64,000 bases of DNA from NCBI RefSeq assembly GCF_039839785.1, contig NZ_JBDOQT010000002.1:496001-560000 (forward strand), read 5' to 3'. Both the position numbers and the translations under genes were made by a program. Below are positions 25,102 to 34,355 of the stretch, one piece after another. A model generated the notes under the pieces. It was not told the DNA's origin and searched no databases. It saw only the letters and a program-made list of their open reading frames with translations. The stretch's first letter is position 1. The number at the start of each line of letters is the position of its first letter. The stretch comes from Pelagibius sp. CAU 1746 (GTDB lineage: Bacteria > Pseudomonadota > Alphaproteobacteria > Kiloniellales > Kiloniellaceae).

Positions 25102-26079
25102 CTACATCCAGCCCTTTTCCTTGTAGTACTTCACGGCGCCCGGGTGCAGCGGCGCCGAGAGGTTGTTGGTGATCATGTTCGACTCTTTGAGGTTCGAGAA
25201 AGCCGGGTGCAGCTTCTTGAAGCGGTCGAAGTTGTCGAACACGGCCTTGACCACCTTGTAGACGGTGTCCTCGTCGGTCTTGGTGGACGACACGAAGGTC
25301 GCGCCGACGCCGAAGGTTTCGACGTCCACGTCGGTGCCGTCATAGGTGCCGCCGGGGATGACCGCCTTGGCGTAATAGGCGTTGTCCGAGACCAGCTTGT
25401 CGATGGCCGCTCCCGTCACCGGAATCAGCACGGACTCGCAGGACGTGGTGGCTTCCTTGATGGTGCCGCTCGGATGGCCGACGGTGAAGACGATGGCGTC
25501 GACCTTGTTGTCGCAGAGCGCGGCGGCCTGTTCCGCCGACTTCAGCTCGGCAGCGAGCTTGAAATCGCTCATCTGCCAGCCAAGAGCACCCATCAGAACC
25601 TCCATGGTGCCGCGCGCGCCGGAGCCGGGATTGCCGACGTTGACGCGCTTGCCCTTCAGGTCGTCGAAGGTCTTGATGCCGGAATCCTTCCGCGCCACGA
25701 CGGTGAAGGGCTCGGGGTGCACGGAGAAGACCGCGCGCAGGTCCTTGTTGGCGCCGTTGGGGAACTTGTCCGGCGTATCGCCGTTGTAGGCGTGATACTG
25801 CCAGTCCGACTGGGCGACGCCCATGTCCTGCTCGCCGTTGGCGATCGCGTTCAGATTGGCCACGGAACCGCCGGTCGACGGCGCCGTGCACTTGATGTCC
25901 TTGTTGCCGCGATTGACCAGTTTGCACACCGACTGGCCGACCACGTAGTAGACGCCGGTCTGGCCGCCGGTGCCGATGGTGATGAACTTCTCCTCCGCTT
26001 GCGCCGAGGCCGCAGCGCCCGCCAGCAGGGCAGCCACCGACAAGCCGGCGACAGTGGATTTCAAAGGCATGAATTTCAT
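25102..26079 (-). CDS. TAXI-family TRAP solute receptor
   Basis: A 325-residue periplasmic binding protein with signal peptide (about residues 1-28, cleavage near AQA-EEK). ITIGTGGQTGVYYVVGQSVC is the TAXI hallmark. STGGSVANLNAIANGEQDMG, VARKDSGIKTFDDLKGKRVN and NPGSGARGTMEVL follow. Cys residues at the GQSVCKLVNRGNKDIKC segment may form a disulfide. The ATG at 26079 is preceded by GGGAG; an ATG three codons later is also possible. It forms a system with the fused permease and UspA downstream. It is a different protein from the TAXI receptor at 14156, and the two probably bind different ligands. Confidence 0.93.
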   Translation of the reverse strand: MKFMPLKSTVAGLSVAALLAGAAASAQAEEKFITIGTGGQTGVYYVVGQSVCKLVNRGNKDIKCTAPSTGGSVANLNAIANGEQDMGVAQSDWQYHAYNGDTPDKFPNGANKDLRAVFSVHPEPFTVVARKDSGIKTFDDLKGKRVNVGNPGSGARGTMEVLMGALGWQMSDFKLAAELKSAEQAAALCDNKVDAIVFTVGHPSGTIKEATTSCESVLIPVTGAAIDKLVSDNAYYAKAVIPGGTYDGTDVDVETFGVGATFVSSTKTDEDTVYKVVKAVFDNFDRFKKLHPAFSNLKESNMITNNLSAPLHPGAVKYYKEKGWM

Positions 26080-26481
26080 GGGTTGTTTACTCCCGGTTCC
26101 AACACTTTGGATTGAAAATGTTACGACAGCCACCGCCATGACGGCCGATCGTTGTCCTCCAGAAGACGACTAGTAGTGCGACCTAGAAAATCCCGCCGAC
26201 GGCCTGGCGACGAAGCAGCGGTGACGAAGCCCCAAACCCGGGGGTTCGTCATGCCATTCCGGCCTGGCGTGGAAAGCAGAGCTAGTCAGAACGCGATTCC
26301 CTGTGTCTTTGGTTCGGTGTTCAGACCACCGTTATTTTGCTATTGAACACTTACCCTTAGCGGAATGTCCACCCCGTTCTGGCCCGATAGCGCAAACAAA
26401 CGATCAGGAAGCGACATGGCGGCGCTCTGGCGCAACCGCGGCACTAGATCATTCGCCTGGCGTGATTTAAGGTCCGCCATC
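26080..26481. other. Divergent intergenic region
   Basis: It separates the minus-strand TAXI receptor from the plus-strand DUF2946 gene. The translation is open upstream of 26482 to an ATG at 26365, which would add 39 residues without family resemblance. No convincing promoter pair, repeat or RNA structure was recognised. Confidence 0.5.
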
Positions 26482-26928
26482 ATGCGTCGCCCCGGCAAAG
26501 CCATACGTTTCCTGCGCCCCGCGGCCAGCCTGCTGGCGCTGGCGCTCGCGGTCGTGGGATTGCTTGGCCACGGCCTGGCGATGCTTCTGGTCGGCCAACT
26601 GGCGCAGGCCCCGCAGGCCTCCGTTGCGGCGCAGCAAACATTCGCAGCTTCCGTCGAAATCTGCACCACAGAGGGACTGCGCAAGCTGGCCCGCGCCGAC
26701 GGGCCCGGCAGAGGCGACGACCCGCCGGCCGGCCCGGGGCACGGCAAGGTCGACGCCTGCCCGGTCTGCACCGCTTTCGCGCAGAATGGCCCGGCGGACC
26801 TGCCGGCCGCGGCGGCGCCGGAGCGCCGCACCCTCCGCCCGGCCGTCCCGCGCCCGCCGCTGCAAGCTGCCGCCGCCACACCGGAATGGCTGCCGGCGCA
26901 GTCGCGCGGACCGCCCGCCGCGGCTTGA
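26482..26928 (+). CDS. DUF2946 family protein
   Basis: A 148-residue exported or membrane-anchored protein. A hydrophobic segment (LLALALAVVGLLGHGLAMLL) follows a basic N-terminus (MRRPGKAIRFLRP). The family Cys pattern is visible: ICTTEGL near residue 60 and DACPVCTAF near residue 94, with His and Gly-rich sequence before it. The C-terminus is Pro/Ala-rich. DUF2946 proteins are usually found next to copper-handling genes, and here the next gene encodes a PCuAC copper chaperone. The CPVC and the upstream Cys could bind copper. The exact role is unknown. Confidence 0.85.
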   Translation: MRRPGKAIRFLRPAASLLALALAVVGLLGHGLAMLLVGQLAQAPQASVAAQQTFAASVEICTTEGLRKLARADGPGRGDDPPAGPGHGKVDACPVCTAFAQNGPADLPAAAAPERRTLRPAVPRPPLQAAAATPEWLPAQSRGPPAAA

Positions 26929-27037
26929 GCGGCCACCGCCGCTCCCCTCACCCTGCCAGAACCAGAGGCGCCCCACGCCCCGCCCTTCGCGGTGGCCGGA
27001 CGCGGCGCCGTGACAGACCGACAAAGGAAGATTTCAA

Positions 27038-27601
27038 ATGCAACGTGTTCTTTCCGCTGCCTTCGGCGCGGCCCTCCTCCTCTCCACCGGTGTCCTCGCG
27101 ACCGGCCCCTTTGCCGTGACCCCGGCGGCGGCGCACGACGTCAAGTTCGCCGACTTCACCATCGAGCATCCCTGGGCCCGGGCTTCCGCCGGTCCGGCGC
27201 GCAACAGCGCCGCCTTCATGATCATCCACAACGGCGGCGGCGCCGACCGGCTGATCGCGGCCTCGGGCGACGTCGCCGAGCGGGTCGAACTGCATACGCA
27301 CAAGATGGAAGGCAACGTCATGAAGATGCGCCAAGTCGAGGCCGTCGACATCCCGGCCGGCGGCATGGCGGCGCTGCAGCCCGGCAGCTTCCACGTCATG
27401 CTGATCGGTCTGCGCGAAGCCTTGAAGGAAGGCGACAGATTCCCCCTCACCCTGAGCTTCGAGAAGGCCGGATCCGTCACCGTCGAGGTCGCCGTCGAGG
27501 CGATCAGCAGCATGGGCCAGCAGGGCGGTCAGGACGGCATGGGCCAGGGCGGTATGGGCCAGGGCAACATGAACCACGGCAATATGCCGAAATCGAACTA
27601 G
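27038..27601 (+). CDS. PCuAC copper chaperone
   Basis: A 187-residue periplasmic protein. The signal peptide covers about residues 1-32 (AAA-HDV). The Cu(I)-binding motif of the family is present: ELHTHKMEGNVMKMRQVEAV provides the His and Met ligands, and GSFHVMLIGL the second pair. It loads copper into the CuA or CuB centre of cytochrome oxidases. The C-terminal 25 residues are Met/Gly/Gln/His-rich (GQGGMGQGNMNHGNMPKSN), a possible extra copper-binding tail. GGAAG precedes the ATG. It forms a pair with the DUF2946 gene 109 bases upstream. A cbb3 oxidase operon, a plausible copper client, lies 26 kb away. Confidence 0.95.
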   Translation: MQRVLSAAFGAALLLSTGVLATGPFAVTPAAAHDVKFADFTIEHPWARASAGPARNSAAFMIIHNGGGADRLIAASGDVAERVELHTHKMEGNVMKMRQVEAVDIPAGGMAALQPGSFHVMLIGLREALKEGDRFPLTLSFEKAGSVTVEVAVEAISSMGQQGGQDGMGQGGMGQGNMNHGNMPKSN

Positions 27602-28452
27602 CCGCCCGCCCCCATCAGCCGGCGCGCGGTGGCGGCATCGGCCAGCGGACGGCCGAAGGCCGCCGCCGCCGCCGCGCTGGCGGCCACGAGTTCCGCGTTG
27701 TCGCGGGCCTGGCGCCCGGACGGCAGCAAGAGATTGTTCTCGAAACCGACCCGGGCGTGGCCGCCCAGCGTCGCCGCCGCGGTCACGCAGGCGGTTTCCT
27801 TCGGCCCGAAGGCGCAGATCGCCCAGGGCAGTTTCGCCGCCTCCGGCCAGGCCTCGATCTCGCCGAGGAACGGCAACAGGTCGTTGGGCACCGAGCGCTG
27901 GCCCGGCGCGTAGCGCCCCAGCACGAACAGCAGAAAGGCCGGGCCCGGCGGAACCACGCCCTCGGCCTGCAGTCTGCCGAAGCGCTCGACGTCCTCGGCC
28001 GCGTAGAGAATGTACTGCGGCAGGATGCCGGCGCCGACCAGCCAGGCGAGAAACTCGCGGGCTTCGTCTTCGCCGCCCTCCGGCACGAGTTCGCGAATCG
28101 CCAGGCTCACCGCCTCGGGCCGCAGGTCGCGCACCATGGCCATCTGCTGCTGCGCGGTGAAGATACCCACCGCCTCGCTGGTCACCTGGATGACCATCCT
28201 GTCGCCCACCGCCTCGCGCACCGCCGCGGTGGCTTCGCGGTAGGCGCCGACGTCCAGGCTGTGCTTCTGCTCGGCGTCGCGCACGTGCAGATGGATCATC
28301 GAGGCCCCGGCGGCCTGGGCCGCCAGCGCGGTCTCGGCCAGTTCCGCCGGGGTGATCGGCACGGCCGGATGGTCGGCCCGGGTCTTGCGCGCGCCGTTGG
28401 GCGCCACCGCCAGGATCAGCGGCGCCCAGTCGACCGAGGGGATGTCGCTCAC
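27598..28452 (-). CDS. BKACE family (DUF849) beta-keto acid cleavage enzyme
   Basis: A 284-residue TIM-barrel zinc enzyme. APLILAVAPNGARKTRADHP, ITPAELAETALAAQAAGASM and MIHLHVRD (the HxH zinc ligands near residue 47) define the family. VQVTSEAVGIFTAQQQ and GGHARVGFENNLLLPSGR complete the barrel. BKACE enzymes cleave a beta-keto acid with acetyl-CoA to give a CoA ester and acetoacetate. The GTG start overlaps the aminotransferase stop in a GTGA junction, so the two are cotranslated. An aminotransferase supplying a keto acid would fit, but the substrate is unknown. Confidence 0.9.
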   Translation of the reverse strand: MSDIPSVDWAPLILAVAPNGARKTRADHPAVPITPAELAETALAAQAAGASMIHLHVRDAEQKHSLDVGAYREATAAVREAVGDRMVIQVTSEAVGIFTAQQQMAMVRDLRPEAVSLAIRELVPEGGEDEAREFLAWLVGAGILPQYILYAAEDVERFGRLQAEGVVPPGPAFLLFVLGRYAPGQRSVPNDLLPFLGEIEAWPEAAKLPWAICAFGPKETACVTAAATLGGHARVGFENNLLLPSGRQARDNAELVAASAAAAAAFGRPLADAATARRLMGAGG

Positions 28453-29789
28453 GCCGCCGACCCCACCTCGGCCAGCACGCTGTCGACCGCGCGGCCCAGC
28501 TTGTCGACGATCTCGTCGAGGTGCGGCCGCTGCACGATGAAGGAGGGCGCCAGCAGCACGTGGTCGCCGCGCCGGCCGTCGACGGTGCCGCCGGCGGGAT
28601 AGCAGACCATGCCCTCGGCCATCGCCTGCTTCTTGATCAGGGCATTGACCTTGAGGGCCGGGTCGAAGGGCTCCTTGGTGGTACGGTCCGCCACCAGCTC
28701 CAGCCCGATAAATAGGCCGCGCCCGCGGATGTCGCCGACGTGGTGGTGGTTGCCGAAGCGCGCTTCCAAGGCCTCGCGCAGGGCCGCGCCCTGGCGCTGC
28801 ACGTTGTCCAGCAGGTTCTCGGCCTCGATGGTCTGCTGCACGGCCAGTGCGGCGGCGCAGGCGGTCGCATGGCCGATATAGGTGAAGCCGTGCTCGAAGG
28901 CGCCGGAGCCCTGAGCGATGGTGTCGTAGATCCGCCCCGAGCAGAGCACCGCGCCGATCGGCTGGTAGCCGCCGCCCAGGCCCTTGGCGCAGGTCAGGAT
29001 GTCGGGGGCGATGCCGTCCTGCTCGCAGGCATAGAGACTGCCGGTGCGCCCCATGCCGCACATCACCTCGTCGAGAATCAGCAGCACGCCGTACTGGTCG
29101 CAGATTTCGCGGATGCGCTTGAAATAGCCGGACACGGCGGGCACCGCGCCCAGGGTGGCGCCGACCACCGGCTCGGCGATGAAGGCGGCGACCTTCTCCG
29201 GCCCGACCCGCAGGATCTCCGCCTCCAGGCTGTCGGCGACGCGGCGGCCATAGGCTTCCTCGCTCTCGTCATGCGCCTGATGGCGGTAGGCGTAGCAGGG
29301 CTCGATGTGGCTGGCCGGGCTAAGCAGCGGCTGGTAGGGCGCGCGCCGGGCCGCGTTGCCGCCGACCGAGAGCGCGCCCAGCGTGTTGCCGTGGTAGCTC
29401 TGCTGGCGGGCAATGAAGTGGTAGCGGTCGGGCTCTCCGTTCTCCAGGTGGAACTGGCGGGCCAGCTTTAGCGCCGTCTCGTTGGCTTCCGAGCCGCCGG
29501 AGACGAAATAGACCCGGGCCAGGTCTCCGGGCGCGCGCTCGATCAGGTACTCGGCCAGGGCCTCCGAGGCCTCGGTGGTGAAGAAGGCGCTGTGGGCGTA
29601 GGCGATCTTGTCGACCTGGTCCTTGATGGCCTGGATCACCGCCGGGTGCCCATGGCCCAGGCAGGACACCGCCGCCCCGCCGGAGGCGTCGATATAGCGC
29701 TTGCCCGCGCTGTCGAAGAGATAGGGACCCTCGCCGCCGACGGCGACGGGATAGCTGGCCTTGCTATGACGCGGAAAGACGAAGCTCAC
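28449..29789 (-). CDS. Class III aminotransferase
   Basis: A 446-residue PLP enzyme of the omega-aminotransferase type. DASGGAAVSCLGHGHPAVIQ opens the domain. YFVSGGSEANETALKLARQF and SYHGNTLGALSVGGNAARRA surround the phosphate-binding region. ILDEVMCGMGRTGSLYACEQ has the PLP Asp, and CAKGLGGGYQPIGAVL has the Schiff-base Lys. The GTG at 29789 fits the homology start and has GAGAG upstream. It would transaminate an amine or omega-amino acid to an aldehyde or keto acid. The 3' end overlaps the BKACE gene by four bases, suggesting a two-step catabolic unit. Confidence 0.92.
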   Translation of the reverse strand: MSFVFPRHSKASYPVAVGGEGPYLFDSAGKRYIDASGGAAVSCLGHGHPAVIQAIKDQVDKIAYAHSAFFTTEASEALAEYLIERAPGDLARVYFVSGGSEANETALKLARQFHLENGEPDRYHFIARQQSYHGNTLGALSVGGNAARRAPYQPLLSPASHIEPCYAYRHQAHDESEEAYGRRVADSLEAEILRVGPEKVAAFIAEPVVGATLGAVPAVSGYFKRIREICDQYGVLLILDEVMCGMGRTGSLYACEQDGIAPDILTCAKGLGGGYQPIGAVLCSGRIYDTIAQGSGAFEHGFTYIGHATACAAALAVQQTIEAENLLDNVQRQGAALREALEARFGNHHHVGDIRGRGLFIGLELVADRTTKEPFDPALKVNALIKKQAMAEGMVCYPAGGTVDGRRGDHVLLAPSFIVQRPHLDEIVDKLGRAVDSVLAEVGSAA

Positions 29790-30045
29790 GGTGGTTGCTC
29801 TCAAAGCTCGATGAAGGGGCGAATTACGACTGGAACGGCAGTTTAGGACGATATTGAACGGGCTGTCACGGCGCCCGCCGTGCTGATCGCGAAGGCCACC
29901 CCTGCGCCGCACGCAGGCCCCCTCACGGCGGCGTGCGGTCAGGCTGCGCATTGTCCTCGCCCCAAGGGGCCAGTAGGATGCGCCCGGCCGCCGGCATCGC
30001 CGCCGGGGCGCGGTGAAGGGCAACGGCAAGGGGGCCGATAGTTCT

Positions 30046-30561
30046 ATGAATCTGAAAGAGCACATCCGCGGCATTCCGGATTTCCCGAGCCCCGGCATCC
30101 TGTTCTACGACATCTCGCCGCTGCTGGCCCATGCCGATGCCTGGCAGGCCACCGTGGACCGGCTGGCCGAGATCGTCCACGAGCATGAGCCCGACGTTCT
30201 GGCGGGGATCGAATCCCGCGGCTTCCTGGTCGCCGCGCCGCTGGCGCTGAAGCTCAACAAGGGCTTCGTCATGGTGCGCAAAAAGGGCAAGCTGCCCGGC
30301 GCCACCCTGCCCTACACCTATGACCTGGAGTACGGCAGCGACACCATCGAGATCCAGGCCGACGCCCTGCAACCGGGCCAGAAGGTCTTCCTGGTGGACG
30401 ACCTGCTTGCCACCGGCGGCACCATGAACGCCGCCGCTCAGCTGCTGCGCTCGGCCGGGGCGGAAGTGACCGGCGCCGCCTGCATCATCGAGCTGACCTT
30501 CCTCAAGGGCCGCGCCAACCTGGACATCCCGGTCTCCACGCTGCTGGCCTACGACAGCTAG
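30046..30561 (+). CDS. apt: Adenine phosphoribosyltransferase
   Basis: A 171-residue purine salvage enzyme making AMP from adenine and [24 protein letters not shown] is the typical APT N-terminus. [16 protein letters not shown] and [20 protein letters not shown] follow. The PRPP motif is [17 protein letters not shown] near residue 108. The ATG at 30046 is preferred because homology begins there. The gene stands alone, between the divergent aminotransferase and the histidine kinase genes, with no strong terminator recognised after it. Confidence 0.97.
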   Translation: MNLKEHIRGIPDFPSPGILFYDISPLLAHADAWQATVDRLAEIVHEHEPDVLAGIESRGFLVAAPLALKLNKGFVMVRKKGKLPGATLPYTYDLEYGSDTIEIQADALQPGQKVFLVDDLLATGGTMNAAAQLLRSAGAEVTGAACIIELTFLKGRANLDIPVSTLLAYDS

Positions 30562-30818
30562 CAGCGCTGGAAGAGGGCCCGGGCGGCCCCGGCCGCCCCC
30601 GGCCGCCCCCCTGGGCCGGAAGGCCGCGGAGGGAATGCCGCTCAACCGCGGCGTTCTCTTTAGGATCACTTAACTCTACTAGTCTATCAGTGCTTGCTTG
30701 CACGTCTTGACGGACAAGCAGACCTTCCGGCCTGCCCGAATCACCGGCAGGTTGTGGCGCCTTGCCCGTCAGATGTCCGGCCCCTCAGGGGGCAAGCGTC
30801 TATGGATTCGCCGGGGCA

Positions 30819-33020
30819 ATGGTAGAAGAGACCACCACCTTTTCCTTCGCAGCGGTCATGTTGGTCGCGGCCATGGCGCCGGCGATGCTGGCGGTCATGG
30901 CCCTGACCACCGCCCGGCAGGTGGAGGAGCGCCCGGCCCAGATGTGGTGGGCGGCCGGCCTGGGCTGCGAGGCCCTGCGGCTCAGCGCTCTCAGCGCCGC
31001 CTCAACCTTCGGCCCGGAGTATTTCCAGGCCGTCCATGAAGGCGGCCAAGCCCTCATCTCCCTGCTGCTTCTGGGCGGCGCGCTGCGCTTCCTCGGCTAC
31101 AACGATCACCTGCGCGCCCTGCTGGTCGCCGTCGGGGTGATCTTCATCGGCACCGCGAGCTGCCTGATCTATCCAACGGTGCCGCGGATCGTCATCGTCG
31201 CGCTGAACCTCTGCGCCGCCGGCGGCGTCGGCGTTGCCGGCATTCTGTTCTGGCGCCACTACCGCAAGCAGGGACGCTTCGTCTTCATTCTCTGTGCCGG
31301 GACCCTGTTGATCTTCGGCACCTATCTGCTGACCCAGCTCGGCCGGGGCATCCTCGACCCCCGCCTGCTGGCCATCGACCCGAACGGCGACTGGCGGGTG
31401 GTCCTGCACACCGGCCTGGTGCTGTCCTGCATGATCTGCATGATCTTCGCGGCGCTGAACGCCGCCCAGCAGGCCAAGGCCACGGCGGAGAGAAAGGCGG
31501 AGGGCCAGGCCCGTCTGATGAACGCCATCGTCGAGAACATCCCGGTCGGCGTCTGCCTCTTCGACCAGGATCTCAAGCTGGTCGCCTTCAACAGCGAGTT
31601 CTCGAAGCTGCTCAACATTCCACGCGACCTGCTGGAAAGCGGCGCCACCTTCCAGGATCTGGTGCGCTACAACGCCGCGCGCGGCGAGTACGGACCCGCC
31701 CTGACCGAGGAAGAGGTCGAGCGCCGCACCGAGATCATGATGACCAGCCTGCAGGCGCGCATGGAGCGCATTCGCCCCGACGGCACGGTTCTGGAGAACC
31801 GCAACCGCAGACTGGCCAACGGCGGCTACGTGATGGTCTACACCGACATCACCGAGACCAAGCGGATCGAAGCCGCCCTGCGGCAAAGCGAGCAGCGCTA
31901 CGCCCTGGCGCTGAGTGGAGCGAACGAGGGCATCTGGGAATGGGGCGACGCCGTGCAGGGCGTCTATGTATCACGGCGCCTTCGCGAGATCGTCGACATC
32001 AAGGGCAGCGACCCGGTGATCCCGGTCGACACCTGGCTGGGCCGCATCCATCCGGAAGACCTGGAGGAAATGCAGGAGCGGATGCGCGAGCACCTGCGGG
32101 GCCACAGCGAGTACTACGATCACGAATACCGCATGCGCGGCGACGACGGAGGGTACCGCTGGGTGCACTCCCGTGGCCTGGGCGTGCGAGACGAAAGTGG
32201 GCACGTCTACCGCATGGCGGGCTCGCTCAGCGACGTCACCGAACGCAAGCGGGCGGAGCACGAGCTGCTGCGGGCCAAGGAAACGGCCGAGATGGCCAAC
32301 CGCACCAAGGGCGAATTCCTGGCGACCATGAGCCACGAACTGCGCACGCCGCTGAACGCAATCATCGGCTTCTCCGAGTTGATCATCCAGGAGGTCTTCG
32401 GCGCCATCGGCCACGAGAACTACCGCGACTACATCCAGAACATCCACGAGAGCGGCAATCACCTGCTCACCATCATCAACGACATCCTGGACGTCTCGAA
32501 AGCCGAAGCCGGCATGATCGATCTCTACGAAGAGAACGTCGACCTGCGCGAGGTCATCGCCTCGGGCCTACGCCTGATCGGGCCGCGCGCGAGAGAGAAC
32601 CACATCGCGCTGACCACCGACTACGACGAGCCGCTGTCCATGGTGAGCGCCGACGCCCGGCGCCTGAAGCAGATCCTGATCAACCTGCTGTCCAACGCCG
32701 TGAAATTCACGCCCGCCGGCGGCCACATCACCGTTCGCGCCTGGGCCACGCCCGGCCTCGGCGCCGGGTTCCAGGTCACCGACACCGGCATCGGCATCGC
32801 CGAGAACGACTTGGAACGCATGCTGGAGCCTTTCACCCAGGTCGAATCCGGCCTCAGCCGCAAGCACGAGGGCACCGGCCTGGGCCTGCCGCTGTGCCGC
32901 GCCCTCATCGAGGTGCACGGCGGCGAATTGAAGCTGGAAAGCACGCTGGGCGAAGGCACCTGCATCACCGTGACCCTGCCGCTCACGCGCATCAGCGAGA
33001 AGACCGTCGACGCCGCTTGA
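30819..33020 (+). CDS. Membrane-bound PAS histidine kinase (orphan)
   Basis: A 733-residue sensor kinase. Residues about 8-210 hold roughly seven hydrophobic helices. A first PAS domain starts near 237 (MNAIVENIPVGVCLFDQDLK), a second near 360 (ALSGANEGIWEWGD) ending SDVTERKRAE. The dimerisation H-box ATMSHELRTPLNAI carries the phospho-His near 506. ATP-binding motifs follow: N box LINLLSNAVKFTPAGG, G1 VTDTGIGIAEND, G2 HEGTGLGLPL. No receiver domain is fused and no response regulator gene is adjacent, so it is an orphan kinase. The input signal is unknown. An upstream TTG could add 19 residues but is less likely than the ATG at 30819. Confidence 0.93.
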   Translation: MVEETTTFSFAAVMLVAAMAPAMLAVMALTTARQVEERPAQMWWAAGLGCEALRLSALSAASTFGPEYFQAVHEGGQALISLLLLGGALRFLGYNDHLRALLVAVGVIFIGTASCLIYPTVPRIVIVALNLCAAGGVGVAGILFWRHYRKQGRFVFILCAGTLLIFGTYLLTQLGRGILDPRLLAIDPNGDWRVVLHTGLVLSCMICMIFAALNAAQQAKATAERKAEGQARLMNAIVENIPVGVCLFDQDLKLVAFNSEFSKLLNIPRDLLESGATFQDLVRYNAARGEYGPALTEEEVERRTEIMMTSLQARMERIRPDGTVLENRNRRLANGGYVMVYTDITETKRIEAALRQSEQRYALALSGANEGIWEWGDAVQGVYVSRRLREIVDIKGSDPVIPVDTWLGRIHPEDLEEMQERMREHLRGHSEYYDHEYRMRGDDGGYRWVHSRGLGVRDESGHVYRMAGSLSDVTERKRAEHELLRAKETAEMANRTKGEFLATMSHELRTPLNAIIGFSELIIQEVFGAIGHENYRDYIQNIHESGNHLLTIINDILDVSKAEAGMIDLYEENVDLREVIASGLRLIGPRARENHIALTTDYDEPLSMVSADARRLKQILINLLSNAVKFTPAGGHITVRAWATPGLGAGFQVTDTGIGIAENDLERMLEPFTQVESGLSRKHEGTGLGLPLCRALIEVHGGELKLESTLGEGTCITVTLPLTRISEKTVDAA

Positions 33021-33033
33021 GGCGGCCTCTTGC

Positions 33034-34305
33034 TCACAGATCCTGGCGCTCCTCCGCCGCGCAGAGGACCTCGGCGAAAGCCAGCAGATCCTCGTCGGCG
33101 CCGGCCGGGGCAATCAGCGAGAGGGCCAGGGGACAGCCCTCGACCCGCGCCAGCGGCAGCGAGACCTGCGGCAGGCGGGCGAGGCCGGCAATGGCGGTCA
33201 GGCTCAGTACGGCGCCGCGGTGCGACTGCAGTTCCGCCGCCGTGCTCTCGCAACGCGGCGCGACACCCGGCGCCGCCGGCAGGCAGAGCAGGGCATCCTC
33301 CCCCAGCATCTCGGCCAGCCGCGCGGCCAAGGTCTCGCGCGCCACGCGCGCCGGGGCGGCCTGCGCCTCGGTGACCGAAGCCGCCCAGTCGAAGCGCTCA
33401 CGCGATTCCGGCCCGAAAACGGGGTGCGTCCCGGCGATCCAGGCGCCATGCGAGTCGATGACCTCGCGCGCCTGAATATGGCGGAAGCGCAGCATCCAGC
33501 TCTCGGGGTCATTGTCGATCACCGCGACCTTCTCGGCGCGGCTGAGACGCTGCTCCAGGCGCTCGACCAGCGGCGCCAGGGCTGCCGCCGCCGCGGGGGT
33601 GGCCAGGGCAAAGGCGTCCTCGGCGACCAGCAGGCGGCGCCAGCGCCCCGCCTCACCTTGCCGCGCGCCGCCGAGCAGCACCTGCCCAACGCGGCGCAGC
33701 AGGCCGGCCTCGCGCGCGAACCAGCCGACGGTGTCGAAGCTGGGCGCCAGCGGCATGACTCCGGCCAGCGAGACGCGTCCATGGGTGGGGCGCAGGCCGA
33801 AGATGCCGCAGTAGCTGGCAGGAACGCGCACCGAACCGCCGGTATCGCTGCCCAGCGCGAAGTCGACCAGGCCGCCGGCCACCGCGGCGGCGGAGCCGGA
33901 GGAGGAGCCGCCGGGGATGCGGCCGGGCGCGTTCACGTTGGTGGGTGTGCCGTAGTGGAAGTTCTGACCGTTGAGGCTGTAGGCCAGCTCGTCGGTGACG
34001 GTCTTGCCGGCCAGTTCGGCCCCGGCGTCCAGCAGCGCCTGCACCGCCGCCGCGTGAGCGGCCGCGGGGGCGTGGCTGCGCGCCCAGTCCGGATTGCCGC
34101 AGCCGGTGACGTAGCCGGCCACGTCGAAGATGTCCTTGGCCGCAAAACGCAGGCCGCTCAGCGGGCCTCCGTCACGGCCGGCGATGTGCGGCTGCGGCGC
34201 CGGCACGAAGGCGCCCAGCGCATCCCATGGCGGCCGCCCCGCGTCCAAAGCTGCAAAGGGATTGCCAGCACCTTCGTCGCCGGCCGCTTCATGCCGATCG
34301 GTCAT
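33034..34305 (-). CDS. Amidase signature family enzyme
   Basis: A 423-residue amidase. LSGLRFAAKDIFDVAGY contains the catalytic Lys near 57. RIPGGSSSGSAAAVAGG carries the cis-Ser and is followed by FALGSDTGGSVRVPASYCG with the nucleophile Ser near 155, a complete Ser-Ser-Lys triad. It is shorter than GatA-type enzymes and resembles stand-alone bacterial amidases, including allophanate hydrolase-like AtzF forms. GGGGGAG precedes the ATG. It converges with the histidine kinase gene (13 bases between stops). A second, distinct amidase gene lies 535 bases upstream and runs the other way. Confidence 0.9.
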   Translation of the reverse strand: MTDRHEAAGDEGAGNPFAALDAGRPPWDALGAFVPAPQPHIAGRDGGPLSGLRFAAKDIFDVAGYVTGCGNPDWARSHAPAAAHAAAVQALLDAGAELAGKTVTDELAYSLNGQNFHYGTPTNVNAPGRIPGGSSSGSAAAVAGGLVDFALGSDTGGSVRVPASYCGIFGLRPTHGRVSLAGVMPLAPSFDTVGWFAREAGLLRRVGQVLLGGARQGEAGRWRRLLVAEDAFALATPAAAAALAPLVERLEQRLSRAEKVAVIDNDPESWMLRFRHIQAREVIDSHGAWIAGTHPVFGPESRERFDWAASVTEAQAAPARVARETLAARLAEMLGEDALLCLPAAPGVAPRCESTAAELQSHRGAVLSLTAIAGLARLPQVSLPLARVEGCPLALSLIAPAGADEDLLAFAEVLCAAEERQDL

Positions 34306-34355
34306 CGTCTCCCCCACTCCCGGCGCCCCGCGGCCCCGGCCATGAACGGCCCCGG

